The position numbers and the translations under genes are program-made. The notes beneath the pieces are model-generated. The model was not told the origin of the DNA. It was given only the letters and a program-made list of their open reading frames with translations, and did no database searches. Shown here one piece after another: positions 1 to 7,948 of a stretch of DNA of 28,938 nt (its first letter is position 1; each line of letters starts with the position of its first letter). Origin of the DNA: JABDGC01 sp964466595 (GTDB lineage Bacteria; Pseudomonadota; Gammaproteobacteria; DSM-16500); the NCBI GenBank assembly GCA_964466595.1, contig CAYXNR010000026.1, positions 1 to 28,938 on the forward strand. The letters are read 5' to 3'.

Positions 1-110
1 CCTGCGCTTAATTGCAATCCTGCGCGTAATTGTCACCCTCCGCGAACCTAAGGATCTGATTGATCTGTCAGATCCTGCGCTTCGCTCAGGATGACAATTA
101 CGCTCAGAAT
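1..110. repeat. Degenerate REP-like repeat cluster
   Basis: Positions 70-95 match, in reverse orientation and with one difference, the repeat at 16751-16776, whose core is CCTGAGCGAAGCGAAGGATC. Around it are broken fragments of the same theme (several short runs of the type 'ctgcgc..aattg' and 'gctcagaatgacaa'). The stretch 1-155 lies downstream of the lipoprotein gene that ends at 156 and shows no open reading frame or clear terminator. It is probably a decayed intergenic palindromic repeat. Confidence 0.6.
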
Positions 111-155
111 GACAAAAAGCTGCACTCAGTTTGACAGAGTCACGTTTTCTCATTT

Positions 156-761
156 TTAAGAAGCGCGCCGCACGCTTTTCACACAAAAGGAAGCCAGCTG
201 ATTCAAGAGCAGAGCTGCTGCGCGATTACTGGCTAAGACACCGGAATAAGTACTATTTTGTCTGATCATTTCATCGACGGCAAAGTCTTGACTCGCGATA
301 ACTTGATTACGAGCAGCATTCACTATTTCAGCTCGTAAAATGAAATGGACGACAGGTGGTATACGTGTAAAGTCTTGCTGCAGTTGTAGCAATTGGGTAT
401 TCAGAATATAAAGATAGCGTCCGGTGCCAGATACACTTCCCACTTGGCGAAAGAACTTCGTTTTGCGCAGTGTCTCTATAATAAGAGGATGCAGCATTTG
501 TGCAGGTGTTTCCGCCCACGTGCTTTTAACAAAATAAGCAATTTGATAAGGGTGAGTGGTATAGGCAATTCCTGTCGTATTATAAATAGAAGAAGATTCC
601 GGCTGCGTAACCAGTATATTATGGGGGTGAGCACTGCGTCGAATAAGCGGCTCCGGCACGGTAGTGATGAGGTAAGTTGTTGAGGGCTCGGTCTTGACCG
701 GCGAGAAGACAGAGCAAGCAGATAAAAATAAGCAAAGCAGTAAAATTAATAACTTCTTCAT
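156..761 (-). CDS. PqiC-like ABC transport auxiliary lipoprotein
   Basis: Predicted outer-membrane or periplasmic lipoprotein that works with an Mce/Mla-type lipid transporter. The chosen start, ATG at 761, gives MKKLLILLLCLFLSACS, a lipoprotein signal peptide with the lipobox LSAC. It is preceded by AGGAGA at good spacing. A longer reading from 803 would bury the signal peptide and was rejected. The mature part resembles the ABC_trans_aux/PqiC (DUF330) family in length (about 200 aa) and in the pattern of beta-strand segments ending in an alpha-helical tail. It starts 1 nt after the stop of the upstream mlaD-like gene, so it is the last gene of the operon. In the classical Mla system this position would hold MlaC/MlaB. 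The assignment rests on the lipobox, size and context; overall sequence similarity to PqiC is judged by eye. Confidence 0.75.
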   Translation of the reverse strand: MKKLLILLLCLFLSACSVFSPVKTEPSTTYLITTVPEPLIRRSAHPHNILVTQPESSSIYNTTGIAYTTHPYQIAYFVKSTWAETPAQMLHPLIIETLRKTKFFRQVGSVSGTGRYLYILNTQLLQLQQDFTRIPPVVHFILRAEIVNAARNQVIASQDFAVDEMIRQNSTYSGVLASNRAAALLLNQLASFCVKSVRRAS

Positions 762-762
762 T

Positions 763-1584
763 TTATCTTTCTCCTGGTCCGAGGGCTTGTTCCGCTTTAC
801 CACGAATCATGACAGCTGGATTGTCTTTTATTTCGCGTGAAACGGCTGATAGATTATTAGTAATGACTTCTAAATTGAGCATCGCTTTGGAGGCAGCCGG
901 TAAAATTTGACTGTTCATGGTGCGAAGCAGCGCTTCGCCACTCTGTATGGAAGGAATAAATTGCGCACTGGCTTCAGCAGTATTATGAATAATAGCATTA
1001 ATTTGGGCGGTGTTGCTTGCTAACACGCGAGTTATATGACGAAGATCAATTAAAATTTCTTTAATGGACTGCAAATTTTCTTCATCTAAGAGTGCTTGTA
1101 AAGCTTTAGCAACCTGCGTGATATTTTCATTGAATCGTTTCATTCCTGTATCAATTCGCCAAAAAAAAGAAGGAGCGGTATTAATGACAGGATAGGGTTC
1201 ATTCGCTTGTTTAGCGAGCGGTTGAGGATTACTGCCATCATCTTCTAAGGCTACATAGGCAATACCGGTTAAACCTTTGGTATTGAGCGTGGCTTTGGTC
1301 CCCTGACTAATGGGTGTGGATTTTTTAATACTTAAGAGTACATACACCAAGCGTGGATTTTTCGGATCAATTTCAACTTTCTTCACTGTCCCCACATTGA
1401 CACCATTGAATTCCACCACTGAATCAACATTTAGACCTGCGACGGATTCTCTCATGTAAATTTCGTAATAAGCATTATTGCCGGATGAAAAACCAGAGGA
1501 CAGCCAAATAATGCTAAAAACAAGCATGGCAATTAAGCTTATGACGAAGGCACCGACAAGCGTATATTTAATATTGGTTTCCAT
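763..1584 (-). CDS. mlaD: MlaD-family Mce-domain protein
   Basis: Membrane-anchored periplasmic substrate-binding subunit of an Mce-type lipid transporter. One transmembrane helix at about residues 9-29 is followed by an Mce domain at about 37-113, recognisable from the stretch with VAGLNVDSVVEFNGVNVG and the later GTKATLNTKGLTGIAYV. The C-terminal 130 residues are predicted helical, as in MlaD/PqiB-like proteins that form a channel. The 273-aa length exceeds E. coli MlaD (about 183 aa), so the C-terminal helical region is longer and closer to the Mce proteins that pair with a PqiC-type lipoprotein. The start ATG has AAGGTG upstream. It sits 20 nt after the ATPase gene and 1 nt before the lipoprotein gene. 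The gene symbol follows the family; exact orthology to E. coli mlaD is not shown. Confidence 0.88.
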   Translation of the reverse strand: METNIKYTLVGAFVISLIAMLVFSIIWLSSGFSSGNNAYYEIYMRESVAGLNVDSVVEFNGVNVGTVKKVEIDPKNPRLVYVLLSIKKSTPISQGTKATLNTKGLTGIAYVALEDDGSNPQPLAKQANEPYPVINTAPSFFWRIDTGMKRFNENITQVAKALQALLDEENLQSIKEILIDLRHITRVLASNTAQINAIIHNTAEASAQFIPSIQSGEALLRTMNSQILPAASKAMLNLEVITNNLSAVSREIKDNPAVMIRGKAEQALGPGER

Positions 1585-1604
1585 ATTGTCACCTTTATCT
1601 TCAT

Positions 1605-2390
1605 CTACTTGCGATCTTCTTTACTGATAAGTTGCCTCACGACTCTTCCGCGAGGCCCATTAAAAAATTGTTGGATGAGCGGATGGGGGTTGTTGACTAA
1701 TTGAGCCATCGCAGCCACGCACAAAACCTTGCCTTCAGCTAAAAAGGCTACCCGATTAGTCACCCGCCATAAAGTATCTAAATCATGTGTGATCAAAACG
1801 ATGGTCAAGCCCATGGTAGCTTGAAAATTTAAGATTAAATCATCAATCCCAGAGGCACTATTGGGATCTAAGCCCGTGGTTGGCTCATCTAGAAAGAGTA
1901 GCTCGGGATCTAGTACAATAGCCCGTGCTAAAGCAGCGCGTTTTTGCATACCACCGCTTAATTCGGCGGGATATTTAAGGGCAGCTTCAGTCGGCAAGCC
2001 GGCCATGAGGAGCTTCAAGAGAGCGAGGTCTTTGATGGTTCGCTTGTCCAAATCAGTATGTTCTTTCAGCGGGAAGGCTACATTGTCTAAGACGGTTAAG
2101 GAACTGAATAAGGCATTTTGTTGGAATAAAACACCCCAACGTTTTTGAAGGGCGAGTAAATGAGTAGCAGAGGTCGTAGCAAGCTCCTTTCCAAAAATCT
2201 GAATAGAGCCGGAATGTGGTTTTTGTAAGTAGAGTATTTCACGTAAGAGAGTTGTTTTGCCCGAGCCGCTGCCGCCAACAATTCCCAAGACCTCTCCTTT
2301 TTGAATTTCTAGATTTAAGTCTTTATTTACCCAAGCGCCGCCGAGATAGGTGCTGAGATTTTTAATTTCAATTACAGTCTGCTCAGGCAT
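1605..2390 (-). CDS. mlaF: MlaF-family ABC transporter ATPase
   Basis: Cytoplasmic ATP-binding subunit that powers the Mce/Mla-type lipid transporter. All ABC hallmarks are present: Walker A GGSGSGKTT at residues 39-47, Q-loop near 90, signature LSGGMQKR at 144-151, Walker B LLFLDEP at 164-170 with the D-loop TTGLD, and the switch histidine in ITHD at about 202. The LSGGMQ signature and the 261-aa length fit the MlaF/Ttg2A group (COG1127) well. The start lies 2 nt after the permease stop, which indicates translational coupling. The downstream mlaD-like gene follows after 20 nt. Confidence 0.93.
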   Translation of the reverse strand: MPEQTVIEIKNLSTYLGGAWVNKDLNLEIQKGEVLGIVGGSGSGKTTLLREILYLQKPHSGSIQIFGKELATTSATHLLALQKRWGVLFQQNALFSSLTVLDNVAFPLKEHTDLDKRTIKDLALLKLLMAGLPTEAALKYPAELSGGMQKRAALARAIVLDPELLFLDEPTTGLDPNSASGIDDLILNFQATMGLTIVLITHDLDTLWRVTNRVAFLAEGKVLCVAAMAQLVNNPHPLIQQFFNGPRGRVVRQLISKEDRK

Positions 2391-2392
2391 GA

Positions 2393-3511
2393 TTATAATC
2401 TCAATTTACTGAAGATAACGGAAAATAAGGCATCGGCGACAATGATAAAGAAAATACCGAGGACAACAGAACGTGTTGTTTTTGTGCCAACACTTTCGGC
2501 GCTGCCCTCTACCTGAATACCTTGAAAACAACCAATACTAGCAATCAAGAGCGCAAAAATAGGTGCTTTGCCAAGACCAATAATCAAGGAACGTAAAGGT
2601 ATTTCGCGTTGAAAGCGATCGAGAAAGTCATGAGGCGTGACGCCTAGCATATTATTAGCCATAATCATCCCGCCAATCGTGCCCCAAATATCAGCCCACA
2701 TGGTTAAAAGCGGCAGAGCGATAAAAAGTCCCGCTAAGCGGGGTAATAATAATAATTGTTCTGGCGTGACGCCCATGGTATCGAGGGCATCAATTTCCTG
2801 GTTGATTTTCATTATGCCCAATTGTGCCGTAAAAGAAGAACCCGTTCTGCCGGCGACCATAATGGCACTGAGTAGGGGGCCAAATTCACGCAGAATCGAA
2901 AGACCAAGCAAGTTCACAATAAAAACATTGGCTCCATAATTGCGCAGCTGAAAACCCATCTGGTAGGCAATAACCACACCAATCATAAAAGAGAGTAGGG
3001 CAATAATACCGAGCGCGCGGTAGCCTGCTTTATCAATAATATCGACCACCGAACTTAAACGAAAATAGCCGGGATGAATAAACAAGCGCAAGCTTTCAAG
3101 GGCTAGCTTTCCCACAAAGCTAAGATAGTCGCGTATTTCGATCAGTTGTTGATAGCTTAATTTGCCGAGCTGCGTCAGCCAATAGGGTGAATGAATGCGA
3201 GGAGGGGAAGTGAAGGTCTCCATTTTTTTTTGAATATAATCGAGTAGTTTCTGTGTTTGTGCAGAGAATTGCTCTAGTTGAACCTGCAGTCCTTGGGTTT
3301 CTAATTTTTTTAGCCATTTAATAAGCAGCCAGGCGCCGGCACTATCCATTTTAGAGATCGATGAGCCATTGATGCAAAGCTTGCCTGAATGGGGCCAGCT
3401 TGTTTTTTCAAATTCAGCTTTTAAGAGGCTAAGCTGCCTTAAAATCCATTCACCTTGGCAGTTTACTTGCTTGGCTCCTGAGTCAAACTTTACAAAAGAA
3501 GGTGCTGTCAT
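2393..3511 (-). CDS. mlaE: MlaE-family permease with N-terminal STAS domain
   Basis: Inner-membrane permease of the lipid transporter. Residues 1-110 form a STAS-like domain with the motif KMDSAGAWLL (55-64), which resembles the stand-alone MlaB partner of E. coli. Residues about 150-372 are the MlaE permease, with the highly conserved stretch EFGPLLSAIMVAGRTGSSF starting at 209 and DALDTMGV at 241-248. Permease and STAS are therefore fused, which explains the lack of a separate mlaB in the operon. The start ATG has GGAGGAG about 9 nt upstream. This is the first gene of the operon, about 50 nt downstream of a strong extended -10 element. The fused form is known in the COG0767 family and is not a frameshift artefact. 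Confidence 0.92.
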   Translation of the reverse strand: MTAPSFVKFDSGAKQVNCQGEWILRQLSLLKAEFEKTSWPHSGKLCINGSSISKMDSAGAWLLIKWLKKLETQGLQVQLEQFSAQTQKLLDYIQKKMETFTSPPRIHSPYWLTQLGKLSYQQLIEIRDYLSFVGKLALESLRLFIHPGYFRLSSVVDIIDKAGYRALGIIALLSFMIGVVIAYQMGFQLRNYGANVFIVNLLGLSILREFGPLLSAIMVAGRTGSSFTAQLGIMKINQEIDALDTMGVTPEQLLLLPRLAGLFIALPLLTMWADIWGTIGGMIMANNMLGVTPHDFLDRFQREIPLRSLIIGLGKAPIFALLIASIGCFQGIQVEGSAESVGTKTTRSVVLGIFFIIVADALFSVIFSKLRL

Positions 3512-3559
3512 GAGGCTTTTCTCCTCCCTTTCGAGCAGAATGCGGAGTCTTAAAAAGCT

Positions 3560-3568
3560 ATTATATCA
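3560..3568 (-). promoter_or_regulatory. Extended -10 promoter of the Mla-type operon
   Basis: On the minus strand the sequence is TGATATAAT: a perfect TATAAT (3560-3565) with the TG of an extended -10. It lies about 49 nt upstream of the mlaE start at 3511. No good -35 hexamer is present at 16-18 nt, which is usual for extended -10 promoters. Confidence 0.6.
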
Positions 3569-3608
3569 AAAAATAAGGCCCGAAGCAGGAGCTGAAGCCC
3601 AGCTTCTG
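3569..3608 (-). terminator. Weak candidate terminator after the 747-aa membrane protein
   Basis: On the minus strand an 8-bp stem with one mismatch (CAGAAGCT with AGCTCCTG, 3601-3608 and 3586-3593) is followed about 12 nt later by a run of six T. The T-run is farther from the stem than in a typical intrinsic terminator and abuts the mla promoter, so this is tentative. Confidence 0.25.
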
Positions 3609-3635
3609 TGCTGAGCTTAGAATCCTTTTTGCGAT

Positions 3636-5879
3636 TTAGTGTCGGCGTAGAGCTGGAGCTCGTTTGGGACCAGCGAAAGTTTGATCTCTCCCTGAATCTA
3701 GAACTGAATCTAGAGAGAGAGAAGAGACTACTCTTATTTTAGTGGGCGGCGTAGGCGTAGGAGTTGATTCTTCTTCTTTATAGGTCAGGGCCTTCCCATC
3801 GCCAGTAGCGCGTACGATATCGAGGGTCGAGGAGTGTTGACGACGATAGTAAAGATCATCCTTCGAATAGCCAGGCCCTTCTGTTTTTTCACTACTGAAA
3901 ATGGCGGAAGTCCCTGCGAATTCAGAGTTTGCTGTGGCGCTAATGAAGGCAAGAACACTAAGAATAGGATTCCCTAAGGCTAAGGCAGCCTTCAAAGCAA
4001 TTAAGCCATTACTTGCAGCATTACAAGCAACAATGAGCTGTTTAGCTGCTTTAGAGATTTGATCTAGAATCGTTTCTGCTTCGATCTGGGGTGTCGGATC
4101 GGATGAGCCTCGTGAAAGGTCTAGATAATTTGTATTGGCAGTTTGTTCAGTGTTTTCTGGCTTAGGTAAACACAACATTCTTCTGCCTACTTGATAAATA
4201 GAAACTGCGCTATTAATCAAAAGTTGAAAGAGAGCAGGGACGCCTTTGGTAATGCTTTCAACGGCAGCTTTAACGCCAAAAGCAATCTGTCCGACAAAGG
4301 CAACACCTTCTGTAGTCACCTCTGCGATGAGCCCAGCGGTTACTGCGGAAAGATGCGGTATTTTTTCTAAAAGAATGGCCTTCACATCCGGGGTGCAGGC
4401 AGCCATGGTCATGTATAGGCCTAAACCAGCTAAGGGTAAGAAAGCAGCAATCAAAAGTATGGTTAAAACATGTTCTAGTATAATTCTCCATTTATTTTTA
4501 TTCGCATTTTGGGGCAGGTTTTCAGCATCTGGCGTGAAGTTAAATAAATTTTTGATAAAGGTCCAGCACTCGCCAAAAATATCCTTCTTCTTCAGGAGAA
4601 TAGCGATGTCTATCAGCATCAGGGCAGTCATACAAACTAAGGTTACCCCCGCAAGAACCACAGCAATATAGGGAAAGGCTGGTCCGAGCACGGCTAGGAA
4701 GGGAAGACCCAGCGGTAATTGAAAGGTGTTAGCATAGGTTAAAGCGCCAAAGGTCACGCCGACCGAAAGAGATAAAAATACCGACATTCCAATAGCAATT
4801 TTTTTCCAAAGTTTTAAATCTTTATTGTCCTCATCAACTAAAAAATTTTCTCGGGCAAAGAGATCGATTAAAACAGGAGAAACAGCCCGTTTAAAAATCA
4901 GCCAGTTCGCAGCAGCACCAGAGACAAATACAACAAGAGCGCCGATCGTTGCTAGACCGCCAGTTGCTAAATTTAAGGTTAAGAAGGTGCCGGTTGTAGA
5001 AACAGCACAACCGATTGCCATAATAGCAGTGCAGATATAACCAAAATAGTGTAAAAATTGCTGCCAAAAAGTTCGATGGGTGTGATCTGTCAGCTCACCG
5101 ATGAGATCTATTTCTTTATCTGATAGATGCTTATGTGAACTCGAAACGGTTTTTAAGGCTACATCGAGACGTGCAATTTTTTTTAGGTCTTTTGTGATTA
5201 AACGACATTCTGAAGTAAAAATTTTCTGAAACCAATTGAGATCTTTATTTATATACCACAGTTCGCCTTTGCAGCGTAAATAAGCCCTTCTAGGAAGCTG
5301 AGCTAATTCATCTGGATCCATTTGACTTGGGTTTTTTTTCACCCACAGTAGATCAACGCCATTTAGTTTTCGCCAGGGGCTTTGCTTTTCATCCGAGTCC
5401 TTTCCCCAGAAGGTTTTATCACCGGTGATATAAAACATTTTTTTAAAATCATTATCTTTAAGTGAGCGATGAACCTCGAAACCAGATCGAGATTTCTGAT
5501 TAGAATAGCGTTGGAACACAAGATCAAAAACATATAATTGACGATTGTCTAAGGGAAAAGTCTTAATGGGCTCTGCTTTATTTTCGGAATCATAGCTGTG
5601 AAGGCCTTCTGAAGAGCGAATATAGGCTTTTTTTATATTTAGTTTTTTTTGCTCCGCCTGCTCAAAAATATCATTCAAGTTTTTTGAATCATCTATAATG
5701 AGTTCGTAGGGAGAATCAGGAAAGTTCTCTTGAGCGAAGAGCCTTGCTACATGAGTAAGATTCGCCGTGGATGAGGTTTCTTCTTTTTTCTCAGGAAGAT
5801 CATGAGTACTACCGTAAGATCTGTGGTGTCCAGTTAGCAGTGATTGTTCTTCTGAACCTAATCTTTGTTGAGAGCGCAT
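3636..5879 (-). CDS. Unrecognised multi-pass membrane protein, paralogue of the 9363-11135 protein
   Basis: Function unknown. The ATG at 5879 (747 aa) follows GGGGAAG; a GTG two codons upstream is also possible. Residues 1-275 are soluble and hold two related modules: AYIR..GLHSYDSENK near 85-101 and AYLRC.GELWYINK near 199-212. The latter is preceded by WRKLNGVDLLW. The motif DHTHR (about 265) precedes about eight hydrophobic segments (roughly 280-300, 311-330, 362-385, 392-430, 466-492, 512-540, 548-565, 615-650). The C-terminal 85 residues are polar, with a Pro/Thr run and a basic end. The paralogue at 9363-11135 shares the LNG..LLW and AY.RC....Y.NK module, the HTHR/HMHR motif, the VLIDLF.RE loop, the AIL.EK.PHLS stretch and FVGQ. 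The gene stands alone, with an AT-rich 160-bp region shared with the divergent TSUP gene. Possible roles include a secreted effector or an envelope protein; neither is shown. Confidence 0.85.
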   Translation of the reverse strand: MRSQQRLGSEEQSLLTGHHRSYGSTHDLPEKKEETSSTANLTHVARLFAQENFPDSPYELIIDDSKNLNDIFEQAEQKKLNIKKAYIRSSEGLHSYDSENKAEPIKTFPLDNRQLYVFDLVFQRYSNQKSRSGFEVHRSLKDNDFKKMFYITGDKTFWGKDSDEKQSPWRKLNGVDLLWVKKNPSQMDPDELAQLPRRAYLRCKGELWYINKDLNWFQKIFTSECRLITKDLKKIARLDVALKTVSSSHKHLSDKEIDLIGELTDHTHRTFWQQFLHYFGYICTAIMAIGCAVSTTGTFLTLNLATGGLATIGALVVFVSGAAANWLIFKRAVSPVLIDLFARENFLVDEDNKDLKLWKKIAIGMSVFLSLSVGVTFGALTYANTFQLPLGLPFLAVLGPAFPYIAVVLAGVTLVCMTALMLIDIAILLKKKDIFGECWTFIKNLFNFTPDAENLPQNANKNKWRIILEHVLTILLIAAFLPLAGLGLYMTMAACTPDVKAILLEKIPHLSAVTAGLIAEVTTEGVAFVGQIAFGVKAAVESITKGVPALFQLLINSAVSIYQVGRRMLCLPKPENTEQTANTNYLDLSRGSSDPTPQIEAETILDQISKAAKQLIVACNAASNGLIALKAALALGNPILSVLAFISATANSEFAGTSAIFSSEKTEGPGYSKDDLYYRRQHSSTLDIVRATGDGKALTYKEEESTPTPTPPTKIRVVSSLSLDSVLDSGRDQTFAGPKRAPALRRH

Positions 5880-6045
5880 GACCACTTCCCCATTTCAATT
5901 ATTAATATAAAGTTAATTTATATATTCAACATAAATTAATTTATTTAGCAAGATAAAATTTGTATTTGCTTAACTATTAGGCTGCAAAATAAAAACACAA
6001 GCGGAAGACAAGATTTTTTCTTTCGCGTAAAATATTTTTTTTGAT

Positions 6046-6924
6046 ATGAAAGGTTGCAGCACAGTGGAAGCCTATCAAGCAGGTTTTTTATTTTTCACGA
6101 CGGGTCTTGTTGCCGGCGCCATCGATGCCATTGCCGGTGGAGGCGGTTTAATTACTGTACCTGTTCTCTTAGCTAGTGGTTTACCGCCACAACTTGCTTT
6201 GGGCACCAATAAGCTCCAATCCTGTTGCGGCACAGCTATCGCAACTTTTACTTACTACCGACAAGGCTGGCTGAAGTCAGAAGGCTTGTTAAGAGGTATT
6301 ATTTTCAGCGCGACTGGCGCAGCCTTCGGTGCCTTAGCAATGCAACTGAGCTCTCATGCGCTTTTAAAACAACTTATTCCTATTTCATTATTATTCGTAT
6401 TGAGCTATCTGGTTTTTTGTCCCCATTTAGGAAGACAGGACGACAAACCCAAAATCAATTTGAATTTATTTTATCCAGTAGTGGGTCTTGCCTTAGGTTT
6501 TTATGATGGCTTCTTAGGCCCAGGTGTCGGCGGTTTTTGGGTTTTTTTGCTTATGTATTTACTCGGCTATAATTTATTAAAGGCCACCGCTTATACCAAA
6601 GTTTATAATTTAAACACCAATCTGGTTGCCTTACTCTGTTTTGCAGCCTATGGTAAAATTGACTATCGCATTGGCCTGATCATGGCCTGTGGTCAGCTGC
6701 TTGGAGGAAGATTAGGAGCCCATTTTGCTATGAAAAAAGGTTTTAACTTGATTCGTCCGCTTTTTTTATTGATGATGTTCGTTGCCATTCTCACTTTAAT
6801 TTATCGCAATCATTCCACCTGGCATACGCTTTATCAATTTGGTTTTGCTCTGGTATTCTTCGGAATTACTATTTTTTATGTTTGGAAAATAAAAAAGCAA
6901 AAACCGCTCGCCGAGGATAGCTAA
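6046..6924 (+). CDS. TSUP-family (TauE/SafE, YfcA-like) membrane permease
   Basis: Predicted inner-membrane transporter of the sulfite exporter TauE/SafE superfamily; substrate unknown. The N-terminal signature GAIDAIAGGGGLITVPVLL followed by ALGTNKLQS is diagnostic, and a second half-repeat carries GFYDGFLGPGVGGFWVF with KATAYTKVYNLNTN, as in YfcA. About eight transmembrane segments fit the 292-aa length. The ATG at 6046 lacks a good ribosome binding site; GTG at 6064 has AAAGG about 10 nt upstream and is a realistic alternative. The stop is immediately followed by the GTG of dusA, so the two genes are very likely co-transcribed and translationally coupled. Confidence 0.9.
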   Translation: MKGCSTVEAYQAGFLFFTTGLVAGAIDAIAGGGGLITVPVLLASGLPPQLALGTNKLQSCCGTAIATFTYYRQGWLKSEGLLRGIIFSATGAAFGALAMQLSSHALLKQLIPISLLFVLSYLVFCPHLGRQDDKPKINLNLFYPVVGLALGFYDGFLGPGVGGFWVFLLMYLLGYNLLKATAYTKVYNLNTNLVALLCFAAYGKIDYRIGLIMACGQLLGGRLGAHFAMKKGFNLIRPLFLLMMFVAILTLIYRNHSTWHTLYQFGFALVFFGITIFYVWKIKKQKPLAEDS

Positions 6925-7896
6925 GTGGATCGTCGCATTGCCGTCGCCCCCATGATGGCCTGGACTGATCGCCACGCTCGTTATTTTCTGCGCCTGATTG
7001 CTCCGCAGATCTTACTTTACACCGAAATGGTGACCGCCCATGCCGTGGTCTACGGTGATACAGCTCACCTCCTTCAATTTGATCAAAAAGAACATCCCCT
7101 GGCCTTACAGCTCGGCGGCTGCGAACCAAGCTTATTAGCAAAAGCGGCAAAACGCGGAGAAGATTTTGCCTATGACGAGGTGAATCTTAACGTCGGTTGC
7201 CCCAGCACGCGTGTACAAGTCGGTCGTTTCGGTGCCTGTTTAATGCGAGAGCCTGCCTTAGTAGCCGATTGTGTTTCCGCCATGAAAGCCGTAGTAAAAA
7301 TTCCAGTAACCGTAAAATGCCGTATTGGCGTTGACGAACAAGATGCTTATGAAGATTTAAGTCGCTTCGTCGAAATGGTAGCTACAGCCGGCTGCGCTAC
7401 TTTTATTGTGCATGCTCGTAAGGCCTGGTTACAAGGACTCAGCCCCAAAGCAAACCGCGACCTACCGCCCCTACGTTATGAAATAGTTGAACAACTCAAA
7501 CAAGCCTTTCCTGAGCTCACTATTATCATCAATGGTGGCATTAAAACAGCTGCTGCCGTTGACAAGCATTTAAAAACTGTTGACGGCGTCATGATCGGTC
7601 GCGAAGCTTATACCAATCCTTATTTTTTAGCAGAATTAAATCAAAAATATTATTCTCCGAACCAAACCCCTCTATCCCGCTTCGCTGTCATCGAAAAATT
7701 CTTGCCTTATGTTGAAGCCGAGCTCAAGAAAAAAACCCGTCTCTCCAGCATCACTCGCCATATCCTCGGTTTATTCCATGGCATGAAAGGCGCAAAATCC
7801 TGGCGGCGTTATCTCAGTGAACACGCCCATCAGGTTAACGCTGGCGTAAATGTACTGCAGGAAGGGGTCAAATCTTGTCTTCAACCTTCACTCTGA
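6925..7896 (+). CDS. dusA: tRNA-dihydrouridine(20/20a) synthase DusA
   Basis: Flavoenzyme that reduces uridine to dihydrouridine at positions 20/20a of the tRNA D-loop. The family marks are clear: the N-terminal IAVAPMMAWTDRHARYF, LNVGCPS with the catalytic cysteine, VKCRIGVD, FIVHARKAWLQGLSPK.NRD, the phosphate-binding INGGI and GVMIGREAYTNP. Length (323 aa) is normal. The usual MMDWTDRHCRYF of E. coli-type DusA is here MMAWTDRHARYF, so Asp and Cys are both Ala; these are not catalytic residues as far as I know. The start is GTG directly abutting the TSUP stop, with GAGG 9 nt upstream. The last codons lie inside one arm of a 24-bp inverted repeat shared with the convergent anmK end. Confidence 0.95.
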   Translation: MDRRIAVAPMMAWTDRHARYFLRLIAPQILLYTEMVTAHAVVYGDTAHLLQFDQKEHPLALQLGGCEPSLLAKAAKRGEDFAYDEVNLNVGCPSTRVQVGRFGACLMREPALVADCVSAMKAVVKIPVTVKCRIGVDEQDAYEDLSRFVEMVATAGCATFIVHARKAWLQGLSPKANRDLPPLRYEIVEQLKQAFPELTIIINGGIKTAAAVDKHLKTVDGVMIGREAYTNPYFLAELNQKYYSPNQTPLSRFAVIEKFLPYVEAELKKKTRLSSITRHILGLFHGMKGAKSWRRYLSEHAHQVNAGVNVLQEGVKSCLQPSL

Positions 7897-7943
7897 TTTG
7901 CTGATGATAGGATAGAGAGGTGAAGGTTGAAGGCAAGATTTGA
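7868..7943. repeat. 24-bp inverted repeat at the dusA/anmK convergence
   Basis: Arms 7868-7891 and 7920-7943 are complementary at 23 of 24 positions, with a 28-nt loop. The left arm covers the last codons of dusA; the right arm ends 5 nt before the anmK stop. The position between convergent genes suggests a bidirectional terminator, but there is no real T-run on either side. Confidence 0.75.
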
Positions 7944-7948
7944 CTCTT

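Noticed and set aside
4246..4671. 141-residue plus-strand frame opposite the 747-aa protein
   Set aside because: Shadow of the real gene: no ribosome binding site, composition of an antisense frame over hydrophobic codons.
5880..6045. Promoters in the AT-rich region between the 747-aa protein and the TSUP gene
   Set aside because: Many partial -10-like hexamers on both strands but no pair with convincing spacing; not assigned.
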